Numbered from the stretch's first letter, positions 14,795 through 22,697 are shown. The stretch: DNA of 27,133 bases from JAGLTA01 sp023142625 (GCA_030641665.1 DAOWHA010000063.1:1-27133), one strand, 5' to 3'. Made by a program: numbers and translations. The notes: generated by a model from the sequence alone, not told the origin.

Positions 14795-15388
14795 TTAATT
14801 TCTTATTTTTCCAACCACTCTACCCTGAATCTGCAAATTTTCAAAAATATAAAGCGGTTTGTGCATTGGATTTGTTGATTTCGGTTCTAAGATAACACAA
14901 TCATCACCTTTCTTTAAAGTTTTAATCGTAGCTTCGTCTCCGATTAAAACGACTACCTTGTCGCCCGGATCAGCATCGGGTTGTTTTTTAATTAAAACCA
15001 AATCGCCGTCGTTTATACCGGCCTTATTCATGCTATCTCCGATAGCCCTAAGAAAAAAATATTCTTTTGGATCACCTTTAACTTCATAAGGGATATAAGC
15101 CTCAATATTTTCAACCGCTAGCATAGGTTTTCCACAGGTAACCATGCCAACCAAAGGAATATTATGCTTTTTTTGAAGTGTTTTTTTTACTTTTAAATTC
15201 CTCTGTTGATGTTTTTCGGATGATAAAAATCCTTTCTTTTTTAAAGCATCTGTATGCCTCTGAACCGCGCTAATACTATTATATTTTAGGTATTCTTGTA
15301 TCTCTCGCAATGCTGGCGAATAACCGTTTTTCGCGGTTAACTCGTTTATAGCTAAAAGCACCTCTTTTTGTCTATTTGTTAAATTCAT
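14795..15388 (-). CDS. lexA: LexA-type SOS repressor
   Basis: 197 residues. LexA represses DNA-damage genes and cuts itself when RecA filaments form. Residues 1-65 are the winged helix-turn-helix (LTNRQKEVLLAI, GYSPALREIQEYLKYNSISAVQRH). The C-terminal S24 domain has a Cys-Gly cleavage site (MVTCGKPMLA, about 84-85) where many LexA proteins have Ala-Gly, catalytic Ser in GDSM (about 121) and catalytic Lys in ATIKTLKK (about 158). The promoter at 15416-15444 contains an imperfect palindrome that may be its own operator. Three small genes follow with 3-11 nt gaps, and an R-M system is divergent. Confidence 0.92.
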   Translation of the reverse strand: MNLTNRQKEVLLAINELTAKNGYSPALREIQEYLKYNSISAVQRHTDALKKKGFLSSEKHQQRNLKVKKTLQKKHNIPLVGMVTCGKPMLAVENIEAYIPYEVKGDPKEYFFLRAIGDSMNKAGINDGDLVLIKKQPDADPGDKVVVLIGDEATIKTLKKGDDCVILEPKSTNPMHKPLYIFENLQIQGRVVGKIRN

Positions 15389-15415
15389 AAAATATGTTAT
15401 TATGATAATATATAA

Positions 15416-15444
15416 ATCTTAACGCATATAGCGTAAGTTGTCAA
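15416..15444 (-). promoter_or_regulatory. lexA promoter with candidate LexA operator
   Basis: On the minus strand TTGACA (15439-15444), a 17-bp spacer and TAAGAT (15416-15421). The spacer holds CTTAACGC-ATATA-GCGTAAG (plus strand, 15418-15437), an imperfect palindrome placed where a repressor would block the promoter. It resembles neither the E. coli nor the Bacillus SOS box closely. It lies 70-90 nt upstream of the divergent methyltransferase, so it could affect both. Confidence 0.6.
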
Positions 15445-15505
15445 GAGGCCTTCCCCCGTAATTAAATATATGATATAATTTTAATAAAGTTAATATACAA
15501 AAAGT

Positions 15506-18010
15506 ATGCAAAATAATAAAAATTTAAACTATATCAGTCTTTTTAGTAGCGCGGGTGTTGGTTGCTATGGTTTTAAATTAGAAAATTTTAACTGCATAGC
15601 TACAAACGAAATAATAGAAAGAAGATTGCAAATACAAAAAAATAATAATAAATGTAAATACGAATCAGGTTATATTTCTGGCGACATTAGAGATAAAAAT
15701 GTTGTTAAAAATATTTTTATGGAAATTGAATATTGGAAAGAAAATGATAACATAAAAGATATTGATGTCTTAATGGCTACCCCGCCCTGCCAAGGAATAT
15801 CCGTGGCTAACCACAAAAAGAAAAACGAAAAGAGAAGAAACTCTTTAATTGTTGAATCAATTAAATTAACAAAAGATATAAAACCTAAATTTTTTATTTT
15901 TGAAAATGTTCGTTCTTTTTTGAATGCGACTTGCACGGATTTAGACAGCAAAGATAAAAAAATAAGCAAGGCTATAGAATTTAATTTGGGCGGAAATTAT
16001 AATATATTATCAAAGGTCATCAATTTTAAAGAGTATGGCAATAATTCCAGTCGCACAAGAACCATTGTTATTGGAACTAGAAAAGATTTAATGGATATTA
16101 CACCTTATGATATTTTCCCAAAAAGGAAAGAAGGAAGAACTCTAAAAGAACTTATTGGACATTTGCCGTCATTGGCAACAATGGGACAAATTAGCGACAA
16201 TGATATTTATCATAATTTCAAAAAATACTCATCTCATATGTTGGATTGGATAAAAGATATAAAAGAGGGCCAAACAGCTTTTGAAAACGATGATCCTAAA
16301 AAAAGACCTCATAAAGTAGTAAATGGGGAAATAATTTGCAATCAAAATAAAAATGGTGATAAATATACAAGATGTTTTTGGAATAAAATCGGACCTTGCG
16401 TTCACACTAGAAATGATATTTTATCAAGCCAAGCCACAATACACCCTACCGACAATCGAGTTTTTAGTATTAGGGAATTAATGTTGCTGATGACTATTCC
16501 TAAAAATTTTAAATGGATTGATAATGACTTAGAAAATCTAAATAAATTATCAACTGAAGAAAAAATAAGATTATTGTCAAAAGAGGAAATTAATATTAGA
16601 CAATCAATCGGAGAGGCTGTTCCAACTGAAATATTTAGACAAATCGCAGAGAGAATAAAAAATAAATTAAATAATAATTTTGACAAGAGAAAAATTAAAA
16701 AATTAATACAAGAAGAAAACCTGTTCTCTATAGATAATTTAATTAATTTTGTAAAAAGAAACAAAAATAAATATTCTTTGCCGGAAATATTAAAAATTGC
16801 AGAACTATCAAATGAGCAAAGAGAAAACATGGCAGGATACTACACAAGACAAGATGTGTGTTTTTCGATTATAAAAAATTTGCCTAAAAGCAAAAAATTT
16901 AAAACAATTAATATATTAGAGCCATCTGTTGGATCGGGCAATTTCATTCCATTATTAATTAACAAATATAGCGATGTTCCGAAAGTGAATATTGATGTTG
17001 TTGATATTGATAGTAATATTTTAAAAATTTTAAAAGAAGTACTAAACAATATTTATCTTCCCAAAAATATTAATATAAATTTTATACACGCCGATTTTCT
17101 ACTAAAACAATTTAATAAAAAATATGATATTGTTATAGGCAATCCGCCTTTTGGAAAAATAATCAAATCAAAAGAATTACTCAAAAAATATAAACAAAAT
17201 ATATATAATAACAAAACAAATAATATTTTTTCTTTTTTTGTTGAAAAATCACTCAAAATAGGCAAAACCGTTGCTTTAGTTGCTCCAAAAAGCATGATTT
17301 CAACTCCCGAATTTAATAAAACAAGAGAGCTCCTTTCAAAATATAATTTTCATGCAATAGTTGATTATGGGGAAAAAGCGTTTGACGGAGTTAAAATAGA
17401 AACAATCGGCTTCATACTTGACACAAATGAAAATAAAAACAATAATATAAAAATCGAGTCATACATAAACAATGAAATAAAAATGCTTGAACAAAATTAT
17501 GTCTTTGACAGCAAGCTACCTGTTTGGGTGCTTTATAGAAACAACTTTTTTGATACTGTTTTAAGAAAAATGAAACTTGGGATTTTCAATGTATTCAGAG
17601 ATAGGACTATAACAAAAAAACACACTGAATCGAAAGGCGATGTTCGCGTATTAAAATCAAGAAATATTAAAGATAATCAAATAATTAATATTGAAAATTA
17701 TGATTGCTATTTAAGCAAAGATGCAATAAACAATTTTGCCGTTAGTAAATTTTTAAATCGTGATAATTGCATCCTTGTTCCTAATCTTACTTATAATCCG
17801 AGAGCGTGCTTTCTTCCTAAAAAAACAATTACAGACGGATCTGTCGCTATACTTACTGCACAAGATGATATTAAACTAAAACCACAAAATTTAGCTTATT
17901 ACGCCACGGAGGAATTTAGAAAATTTTATATGATAGCAAAAAATTTAGGCACAAGATCCTTAAATATTGATAGTAATTCTGTCTATTTTTTTGGAATTAC
18001 AAACATATGA
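15506..18010 (+). CDS. Fused C5-cytosine and N6-adenine DNA methyltransferase
   Basis: 834 residues. Residues 1-~395 are a C5-cytosine methyltransferase: SLFSSAGVGCYGF (motif I), TPPCQGIS with the catalytic Cys near 95 (motif IV), ENVRSF near 134 (motif VI), SRTRTIVIG (motif VIII) and RELMLLMTIP (motif IX-X region). Residues ~440-650 are an N6-adenine methyltransferase: TRQDVCFSIIKN, LEPSVGSGNF near 470 (SAM site) and GNPPFGK near 545 (catalytic NPPF). The last ~180 residues are probably its target-recognition region. Two different methyl marks on one chain suit an asymmetric site, one mark per strand. The nuclease gene overlaps it by ATGA. The region is AT-richer than housekeeping neighbours, suggesting acquisition. 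Confidence 0.9.
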   Translation: MQNNKNLNYISLFSSAGVGCYGFKLENFNCIATNEIIERRLQIQKNNNKCKYESGYISGDIRDKNVVKNIFMEIEYWKENDNIKDIDVLMATPPCQGISVANHKKKNEKRRNSLIVESIKLTKDIKPKFFIFENVRSFLNATCTDLDSKDKKISKAIEFNLGGNYNILSKVINFKEYGNNSSRTRTIVIGTRKDLMDITPYDIFPKRKEGRTLKELIGHLPSLATMGQISDNDIYHNFKKYSSHMLDWIKDIKEGQTAFENDDPKKRPHKVVNGEIICNQNKNGDKYTRCFWNKIGPCVHTRNDILSSQATIHPTDNRVFSIRELMLLMTIPKNFKWIDNDLENLNKLSTEEKIRLLSKEEINIRQSIGEAVPTEIFRQIAERIKNKLNNNFDKRKIKKLIQEENLFSIDNLINFVKRNKNKYSLPEILKIAELSNEQRENMAGYYTRQDVCFSIIKNLPKSKKFKTINILEPSVGSGNFIPLLINKYSDVPKVNIDVVDIDSNILKILKEVLNNIYLPKNININFIHADFLLKQFNKKYDIVIGNPPFGKIIKSKELLKKYKQNIYNNKTNNIFSFFVEKSLKIGKTVALVAPKSMISTPEFNKTRELLSKYNFHAIVDYGEKAFDGVKIETIGFILDTNENKNNNIKIESYINNEIKMLEQNYVFDSKLPVWVLYRNNFFDTVLRKMKLGIFNVFRDRTITKKHTESKGDVRVLKSRNIKDNQIINIENYDCYLSKDAINNFAVSKFLNRDNCILVPNLTYNPRACFLPKKTITDGSVAILTAQDDIKLKPQNLAYYATEEFRKFYMIAKNLGTRSLNIDSNSVYFFGITNI

Positions 18011-19218
18011 TACCAAAAATAATTAAGTACTTAAACAAGTTTGATCTTGATTTAAGAAAAACCAACAATGGCCGTTTTATAGACCAAAAAGTTACTCCCG
18101 ATGTGCTTTCTTTTGTTGCTGATTGTATAATAAATTTTACTTCTGAAAATATTGAAAAAGAATTTTGTGCTAGAGATATTTGGGAATATGAATATTTTAA
18201 TAAAAACATTGAAATGATTTTTGGCAAACCTCCTTTAAATAAAGAAACTATGGAGAATGAATACAATAAAGTTGCTGGTCAACCCATAAAAACACTTGAA
18301 TATGCTAATATTTTAAAAACAACAAAAAAAGGTAGAAAAAATTATTTCAAAATAAAAAATTTGGAATTACTAGAATATATTTCTATAAAAGATAAAAATG
18401 CTTATTTATTTTTAACCATATATTTAAGAAAAGTTTTATCAGATAGTGGATTTATAAAATATATTGATGATTTTCTCAAAAAAGCATTAAAAGGCCAAAC
18501 TACAAAAGAAAATTTTAACTTTCTAAAAGAAAAATACGAAATTTTTATTATTGGGAATACTAAAATAAATGGAAAAACAGAGGTGCGAAGAATATTTACA
18601 AAAGTTCTTAATATATTTTCTGCCGAAAATAATACCCCAGGAACAATAAAAGGGCATCTTTCTAAAAGAAATATTTATTATCAAGATTTAATGTATAATC
18701 GGATAAATTTTAGAGATTTAGAGAAAGAAAAAGGAATTTCTCGAACAGAAGCAAAAATTTCTAAAAAAGATCAAAAAGCCTATGAAGAATATAATGATTA
18801 TCTTGTTAGAAAAGCAATAAATTTTATAAAAAAGAAATATAAAGAAAGTGAAATAAAAGATTCTTTTGGCAGTGGACCAGCGGTATATGTTCATCATATA
18901 TTTCCTAAAAATGAATTTCCGGAAATTGCGCATTATCTTGAAAATTTAATTAAACTAACTTCAGAACAACATTATACTCATGCACACCCAAAAGGAAACA
19001 CACAAATTATAAACAAAGACTACCAACTGGTTTGTTTATTATCCAAATCTGAAAGCATAGAAAAATCTCTTATAAAAGGAGAATTTTATTATTCAAAGCC
19101 AAATCTTATCTTTGTTATTAATGCTGGCTTAAATCTTGAAAATAAAAATAAACTCAGCAATAAATTGACTTTTCAGGCTATAAAAAATGAATTAAAAACT
19201 AAATATAAAATTCTATAA
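18007..19218 (+). CDS. HNH-type restriction endonuclease of the R-M system
   Basis: 403 residues. The start overlaps the methyltransferase stop (ATGA), so translation is coupled. The C-terminal part carries VYVHHIFPKNEFPE (HH near 296), then LENLIKLTSEQHYTHAHP, an HNH/beta-beta-alpha-metal motif (His, Asn, His). The N-terminal ~270 residues have no motif I can name and are likely DNA-recognition helices. By position and motif this is the cutting partner. Type IIS enzymes such as HphI combine an HNH nuclease with one C5 and one N6A methyltransferase, so a similar type is possible; the target is not known. The stem-loop repeat follows the stop codon directly. Confidence 0.8.
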   Translation: MIPKIIKYLNKFDLDLRKTNNGRFIDQKVTPDVLSFVADCIINFTSENIEKEFCARDIWEYEYFNKNIEMIFGKPPLNKETMENEYNKVAGQPIKTLEYANILKTTKKGRKNYFKIKNLELLEYISIKDKNAYLFLTIYLRKVLSDSGFIKYIDDFLKKALKGQTTKENFNFLKEKYEIFIIGNTKINGKTEVRRIFTKVLNIFSAENNTPGTIKGHLSKRNIYYQDLMYNRINFRDLEKEKGISRTEAKISKKDQKAYEEYNDYLVRKAINFIKKKYKESEIKDSFGSGPAVYVHHIFPKNEFPEIAHYLENLIKLTSEQHYTHAHPKGNTQIINKDYQLVCLLSKSESIEKSLIKGEFYYSKPNLIFVINAGLNLENKNKLSNKLTFQAIKNELKTKYKIL

Positions 19219-19221
19219 TGA

Positions 19222-19276
19222 GTTTAGGGCAAAGGGAATTCACCCCTTTAATTCCCCTCTTCCCTTTGCCCTAAAC
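19222..19276. repeat. Stem-loop repeat, copy 2
   Basis: A perfect 16-bp stem (19222-19237 GTTTAGGGCAAAGGGA with 19261-19276) and a 23-nt loop (19238-19260) start 4 nt after the endonuclease stop. Compared with copy 1 at 12-66, stem changes occur in both arms so that pairing is kept. The flanks ATAATGA before and ACAAAAAA after are also shared. The loop contains TCACC in both copies. Confidence 0.85.
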
Positions 19277-19670
19277 AAAAAACAAATTTATTAATAATGT
19301 AGCCTATCAAAAGAATATTTATTAAAAAATATTTTTTGAACTCGCTACGCGCCCCGCTGCGCTCTCCTCCCTCTGGTCGTCGGGGCGTATAACAAAGTAT
19401 ATACGGAAAATGCCTTGGCTCGGCATTTTCGCAAATTTTTGTCTCTTTTTTCTTTATAATGTATAATAATGAAAAGAGACAAAAACTTCGTATATCCCAA
19501 ATGTTAGATGAAATGTCAACATACACTGAATTTTTAATATTATACGGAATTTGATATTAGGAATTACGAATAGCGATGTTAGAAAAATAGATGTCTATGA
19601 AATTGAATAAAATTAATAATCAAAAAAGGACGGGTTTGAAGCCCGTCCCTACGAATAAAATAAATACGAT
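19277..19670. other. Gene-free region rich in inverted repeats upstream of trmD
   Basis: I see no believable gene. It contains a GC-rich dispersed-repeat fragment (about 19338-19390), a three-way-junction-like fold (19399-19495) with a promoter inside, and a GGGACGGGCTTCAAACCCGTCC-type hairpin near 19628-19650 whose sequence class (arm plus CCTACG) is like the one at 22669-22697. Very short ORFs ending at the trmD start look fortuitous. Confidence 0.5.
19439..19485 (+). promoter_or_regulatory. Promoter inside a 14-bp inverted repeat, upstream of trmD
   Basis: TTGTCT (19439-19444), a 17-bp spacer and TATAAT (19462-19467) read toward trmD. The -35 box is in the left arm (TTTTTGTCTCTTTT, 19436-19449) and the predicted start is in the right arm (19472-19485) of a perfect 14-bp inverted repeat. 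This suits repressor control. Confidence 0.6.
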
Positions 19671-20333
19671 ATGAAATTTAATATCCTCACAATTTTTCCT
19701 CATATTCTTGACTCTTTTTTTTCAGAATCTATTTTAAAACGCGCGATAGACAAAAAACTGATTAAAATAAATACTGTCAATATCAGAGATTTTACAAACG
19801 ACAAACATAAAACAGTTGACGATACCCCTTGCGGCGGCGGAGCTGGAATGATAATGAAAGTTGAGCCGATCTATAAAGCGCTGCAAAAAACAAAAAAAAA
19901 CAGAAAAAACAGGATTGTTTTATTAACTCCTGCTGGAAAGCAATTTAATCAGAATATCGCGAAAAAATATTCAAAATTAAATCAAATAACTTTTATTTGC
20001 GGACGCTACGAAGGAATTGACGCGCGAGTGGAAAATTTCATTGATGAAAAAATTTCAATCGGTCCGTATATTCTGAACGGCGGAGAGATTGCCGCCGCAA
20101 CGATTATTGAAGCAGTCTCCCGCTTGATTCCTAGAATTTTAGGAAACATAAAATCAATAGAAGAAGAAAGTTTTTCCGCTAATCAGCCGTTTGAACTTGA
20201 ATACCCGCAATATACTAAGCCGGAAATATTTAAAGTCGGAAATAAAAAATACCGCGTCCCTAAAATTTTGCTGTCCGGCAACCATAAAAAAATAAAAGAA
20301 TGGCGGATAAAAAAAGCAAAAAAACACAAATAA
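19671..20333 (+). CDS. trmD: tRNA (guanine-N1)-methyltransferase TrmD
   Basis: 220 residues. TrmD methylates G37 next to the anticodon of tRNAs reading CUN, CCN and CGG, which prevents +1 frameshifting. MKFNILTIFPHILDSF is the typical start. DDTPCGGGAGMIMK, LLTPAGKQFNQ, FICGRYEGIDARV and SIGPYILNGGEIAA follow in family order and make up the trefoil knot with the SAM site; the common DYVLTGGE is here GPYILNGGE. LLSGNHKKIKEWR is the C-terminal tRNA-binding part. Length is slightly under the ~245-aa norm. It is alone, without the usual rpsP/rimM/rplS partners in view. Confidence 0.95.
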   Translation: MKFNILTIFPHILDSFFSESILKRAIDKKLIKINTVNIRDFTNDKHKTVDDTPCGGGAGMIMKVEPIYKALQKTKKNRKNRIVLLTPAGKQFNQNIAKKYSKLNQITFICGRYEGIDARVENFIDEKISIGPYILNGGEIAAATIIEAVSRLIPRILGNIKSIEEESFSANQPFELEYPQYTKPEIFKVGNKKYRVPKILLSGNHKKIKEWRIKKAKKHK

Positions 20334-20349
20334 TTTTAATGTGAAGCAT

Positions 20350-20490
20350 GTCTTTGCGAGGAGGCGATAGCCGACGAAGCAATCCCATTACTGAGCGGAC
20401 AAATCTTTACTTTGCATAGTTTATACGAATAATAATGGGATTACTTCGTCGCATCTCTTTCGCTTCGCTCTCTCGGCTCCTCGCAAAGAC
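20350..20490. mobile_element. MITE-like inverted repeat element
   Basis: GTCTTTGCGAGGAG...GACGAAGCAATCCCATTA (20350-20390) is matched in reverse by TAATGGGATTACTTCGTCG...CTCCTCGCAAAGAC (about 20432-20490). Both arms are copies of the unit also seen at 1001-1055. There is no ORF inside. It looks like a non-autonomous dispersed repeat sitting between trmD and typA. Confidence 0.55.
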
Positions 20491-20527
20491 AAGGGCTTTT
20501 CATGTTTCGTAATTCAAAATATTTTAA

Positions 20528-20553
20528 AAAAACCGCTGAATTCAGCGGTTTTT
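20528..20553. terminator. Bidirectional terminator between trmD and typA
   Basis: A perfect 26-bp palindrome, AAAAACCGCTGAA plus its reverse complement, gives a hairpin with A-run and T-run on both strands between two convergent genes. Confidence 0.85.
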
Positions 20554-20565
20554 AATTATGATATT

Positions 20566-22353
20566 TTATTTCCTCCCGCCTCTCTTTCTTTCAATCTCTG
20601 TTAAATATTTTTTTCTTAAACGAATATTTTTTGGAGTTATTTCAAGATATTCGTCTTCGCTCATTATACTCATTCCGTATTCAAGCGTCAAATCTACTGG
20701 CGGAGTTAAGCGAATCGCTTCGTCCGCCCCGGAAGAGCGCATATTTGACAGTTGCTTGCCTTTTATCGGATTAACCGCCAAATCATTGCCTTTTGCGACA
20801 TTCCCGATAACCATTCCCTCATAAACATCTATATTCGGTTTTATATAAAGAACTCCCCTATTTTGCAAATTAAATAACGAAAACCCAAGAGCCTTTCCTG
20901 TTGCCATAGATATCATTGATCCTACTTCGCTTTTTTCTATTTTACCGACATAATCCCTAAATCCGATAACTCGCGCGCATAAAATCCCTTCGCCGCGAGT
21001 GTCAACCACGAATTCATTCCTGTATCCCAGCAAACCGCGAGTCGGGATTTCAAAAATAATTTTTACATTGCTATTCTCTGGTTTTATCTCTATTAAATTT
21101 CCGCGCCGTTTTGACAATTTTTCAATTACCGCGCCAGACATCTCTTCCGGCACTGTAATAGTTACCTCTTCAAACGGCTCTTGTTTTTTTCCATCATCTT
21201 CTTTAATAATTACATGCGGCTGCGAAATTTGAGCTTCATATCCTTCTCGGCGCATATTTTCAAGCAAAATCGCAATATGCATTTCACCTCTCCCGAATAC
21301 TTTGCAATAATCCGAATGCGCAAAATCAATTTTTAGCCCGACATTTATTTCAAGCTCTTTTTCTAATCTCTCTTTTATTTTTCTGCTTGTCACAAATTTT
21401 CCTTCCCGTCCGGCAAAAGGAGAATTATTTACAAAAAAATTCAAAGATATTGTCGGTTCGTCAATAATGATTGCCGGCAGCGAATTTTGCTCCTCGTTCG
21501 CGCAGATAGTTTCTCCGATATATATATTAGGAAGACCCGCAATCATTATAATATCTCCCGCAGCAGCTTCTTCTGCCTCTTTTCTCTCTATTCCTTTAAA
21601 AGTAAATAATTTTGTTATTTTTCCTTTCCTTGTTTCGTTTTCTATATTTTTTATAATCACATTTTCGTTTTGTTTTATTTTTCCCTGATAAATTCTGCAT
21701 ACTGCCAAGCGCCCTAAAAAATCATCATAGCCCAGATTAAAGGGCTGAATAAGCAAATCTTGACTGCTTTTGTCTTCGCTTGACGCAACTGGGACTTTTT
21801 CTAAAATCATATCCAGAAGCGGAGAAAGGTCTTTGGATTCATCTTCTAATTTTACCTTTGCTATTCCATCACGCGCAATTGCGTAAATAGTCGGAAAATC
21901 AAGCTGCTCGTCGTCCGCTCCAAGGTCAAGAAACAGTTCATATATCATCTCTTGAATTTCGTCTGGGTTTGCCGCCGGCTTATCAATTTTATTTATTACC
22001 ACAATCGGCTTCAACCCTAAATCAAGCGCTTTTTTTAATACGAATTTTGTCTGCGGCATCGGTCCTTCTTGCGCGTCAACAACAAGCAATACAGAATCTA
22101 TTGATCGGAGGACGCGCTCCACTTCTGATCCAAAATCAGCGTGCCCGGGAGTATCCACTATATTTATTTTTGTATCTTTATAATAAACAGAGGTGTTTTT
22201 TGAATAGATAGTAATGCCTTTCTCTTGCTCTAAAGCGTTGCTATCCATGCTAATTTCATTATTAGACATTCCTGTCTGCCGCATTAAAGCGTCAGTTAAA
22301 GTTGTTTTTCCATGATCCACATGGGCGATAATTGCAATGTTTCTGATTTTCAT
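20566..22353 (-). CDS. typA: Ribosome-associated GTPase TypA/BipA
   Basis: 595 residues, full length for the family. TypA/BipA is a translational GTPase that helps ribosome assembly and stress or cold adaptation. IIAHVDHGKTTL (about 8-19) is G1, DTPGHADFG is G3 and NKIDKP is G4. Domain II and the elongation-factor-like domains follow, with RGEMHIAILLENMRREGYE and GRGNLIEI-type motifs and the TypA-specific C-terminal domain ending in KYLTEIERKRGGRK. It starts from ATG 22353 without a clear Shine-Dalgarno, just behind a long hairpin in its leader. The gene is convergent with trmD. Confidence 0.96.
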   Translation of the reverse strand: MKIRNIAIIAHVDHGKTTLTDALMRQTGMSNNEISMDSNALEQEKGITIYSKNTSVYYKDTKINIVDTPGHADFGSEVERVLRSIDSVLLVVDAQEGPMPQTKFVLKKALDLGLKPIVVINKIDKPAANPDEIQEMIYELFLDLGADDEQLDFPTIYAIARDGIAKVKLEDESKDLSPLLDMILEKVPVASSEDKSSQDLLIQPFNLGYDDFLGRLAVCRIYQGKIKQNENVIIKNIENETRKGKITKLFTFKGIERKEAEEAAAGDIIMIAGLPNIYIGETICANEEQNSLPAIIIDEPTISLNFFVNNSPFAGREGKFVTSRKIKERLEKELEINVGLKIDFAHSDYCKVFGRGEMHIAILLENMRREGYEAQISQPHVIIKEDDGKKQEPFEEVTITVPEEMSGAVIEKLSKRRGNLIEIKPENSNVKIIFEIPTRGLLGYRNEFVVDTRGEGILCARVIGFRDYVGKIEKSEVGSMISMATGKALGFSLFNLQNRGVLYIKPNIDVYEGMVIGNVAKGNDLAVNPIKGKQLSNMRSSGADEAIRLTPPVDLTLEYGMSIMSEDEYLEITPKNIRLRKKYLTEIERKRGGRK

Positions 22354-22367
22354 AAAAAATTAAACAT

Positions 22368-22418
22368 TGAGGCAGCGGCAAAACTGTTTCGCAACGAAAC
22401 AATTTTACGGCTGTCTCA
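22368..22418 (-). promoter_or_regulatory. Long hairpin in the typA leader
   Basis: Two 24-nt arms (22368-22391 and 22395-22418) with a 3-nt loop. Read on the typA strand 22 of 24 positions pair, two as G-U; on the other strand those two are mismatches. The structure therefore suits minus-strand RNA. It ends 14 nt before the typA ATG and could control translation initiation. Confidence 0.5.
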
Positions 22419-22455
22419 TTTAAAAAAATAAACCGCCACAAAAGCGGGTATAAAA

Positions 22456-22469
22456 TGTAAATATTTACA
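22456..22469. promoter_or_regulatory. Palindrome TGTAAATATTTACA
   Basis: A perfect 14-bp palindrome lies between the typA leader (-) and the ncRNA promoter (+), 5 bp upstream of the TTGACA box at 22475. It is placed like an operator or activator site. Confidence 0.4.
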
Positions 22470-22474
22470 AATAC

Positions 22475-22502
22475 TTGACAAATTTTTTAACTATGCTATA
22501 GT
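22475..22502 (+). promoter_or_regulatory. Promoter of the rod-shaped RNA
   Basis: TTGACA (22475-22480), a 16-bp spacer and TATAGT (22497-22502) predict a start near 22510. A second TATAAT at 22502-22507 has too long a spacer (21 bp). Confidence 0.65.
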
Positions 22503-22511
22503 ATAATATTG

Positions 22512-22649
22512 TTTATCAAGAGAATAATATCCTACTCGCAAACCTGCAGACGCGACAAGTATAGAAATTTTTCAAAAGGGCTATTTGGCTGCGGCTACAT
22601 AACACCTTTTGTAAATTTCTGGTCTGCAGATTTGTTAGCAGGATTTTTT
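22512..22649 (+). ncRNA. Candidate structured small RNA
   Basis: A ~135-nt unit with its own promoter, no ORF and a final U-run (22644-22649). The outer stem pairs ATCCTxCT...CAAAxCTGCAGAC (22529-22551) with GTCTGCAGxTTTGxxAGxAGGAT (22622-22644). After a one-sided 11-nt bulge, AGAAATTTxxCAAAAGG (22563-22579) pairs with CCTTTTGxAAATTTCT (22605-22620). The apical loop is 25 nt and G-rich on one side. This rod shape resembles 4.5S or 6S RNA, but the SRP loop motif (GGAAGCAGCC type) is absent. Family unknown. Confidence 0.6.
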
Positions 22650-22668
22650 ATTTGTATAAATTTTATTT

Positions 22669-22697
22669 GTAGGGGCGTATCGCAATACGCCCCTACT
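22669..22697. repeat. GTAGGGGCGTAT hairpin repeat
   Basis: GTAGGGGCGTAT, four bases, then ATACGCCCCTAC forms a perfect 12-bp stem. It lies between the convergent ncRNA and VanW gene. This GC-rich type is a common dispersed palindrome and could also stop either transcript, though no U-run follows it. Confidence 0.6.

Noticed and set aside
19248..19526. 92-codon minus-strand ORF
   Set aside because: It is a translation of repeat DNA (TPRRPEGGERSGARS) and runs through hairpins and the stem-loop repeat; no ribosome binding site or family.
19595..19674. Short ORF (MSMKLNKINNQKR...) ending over the trmD ATG
   Set aside because: It reads through a dispersed hairpin repeat and has no ribosome binding site; likely fortuitous.
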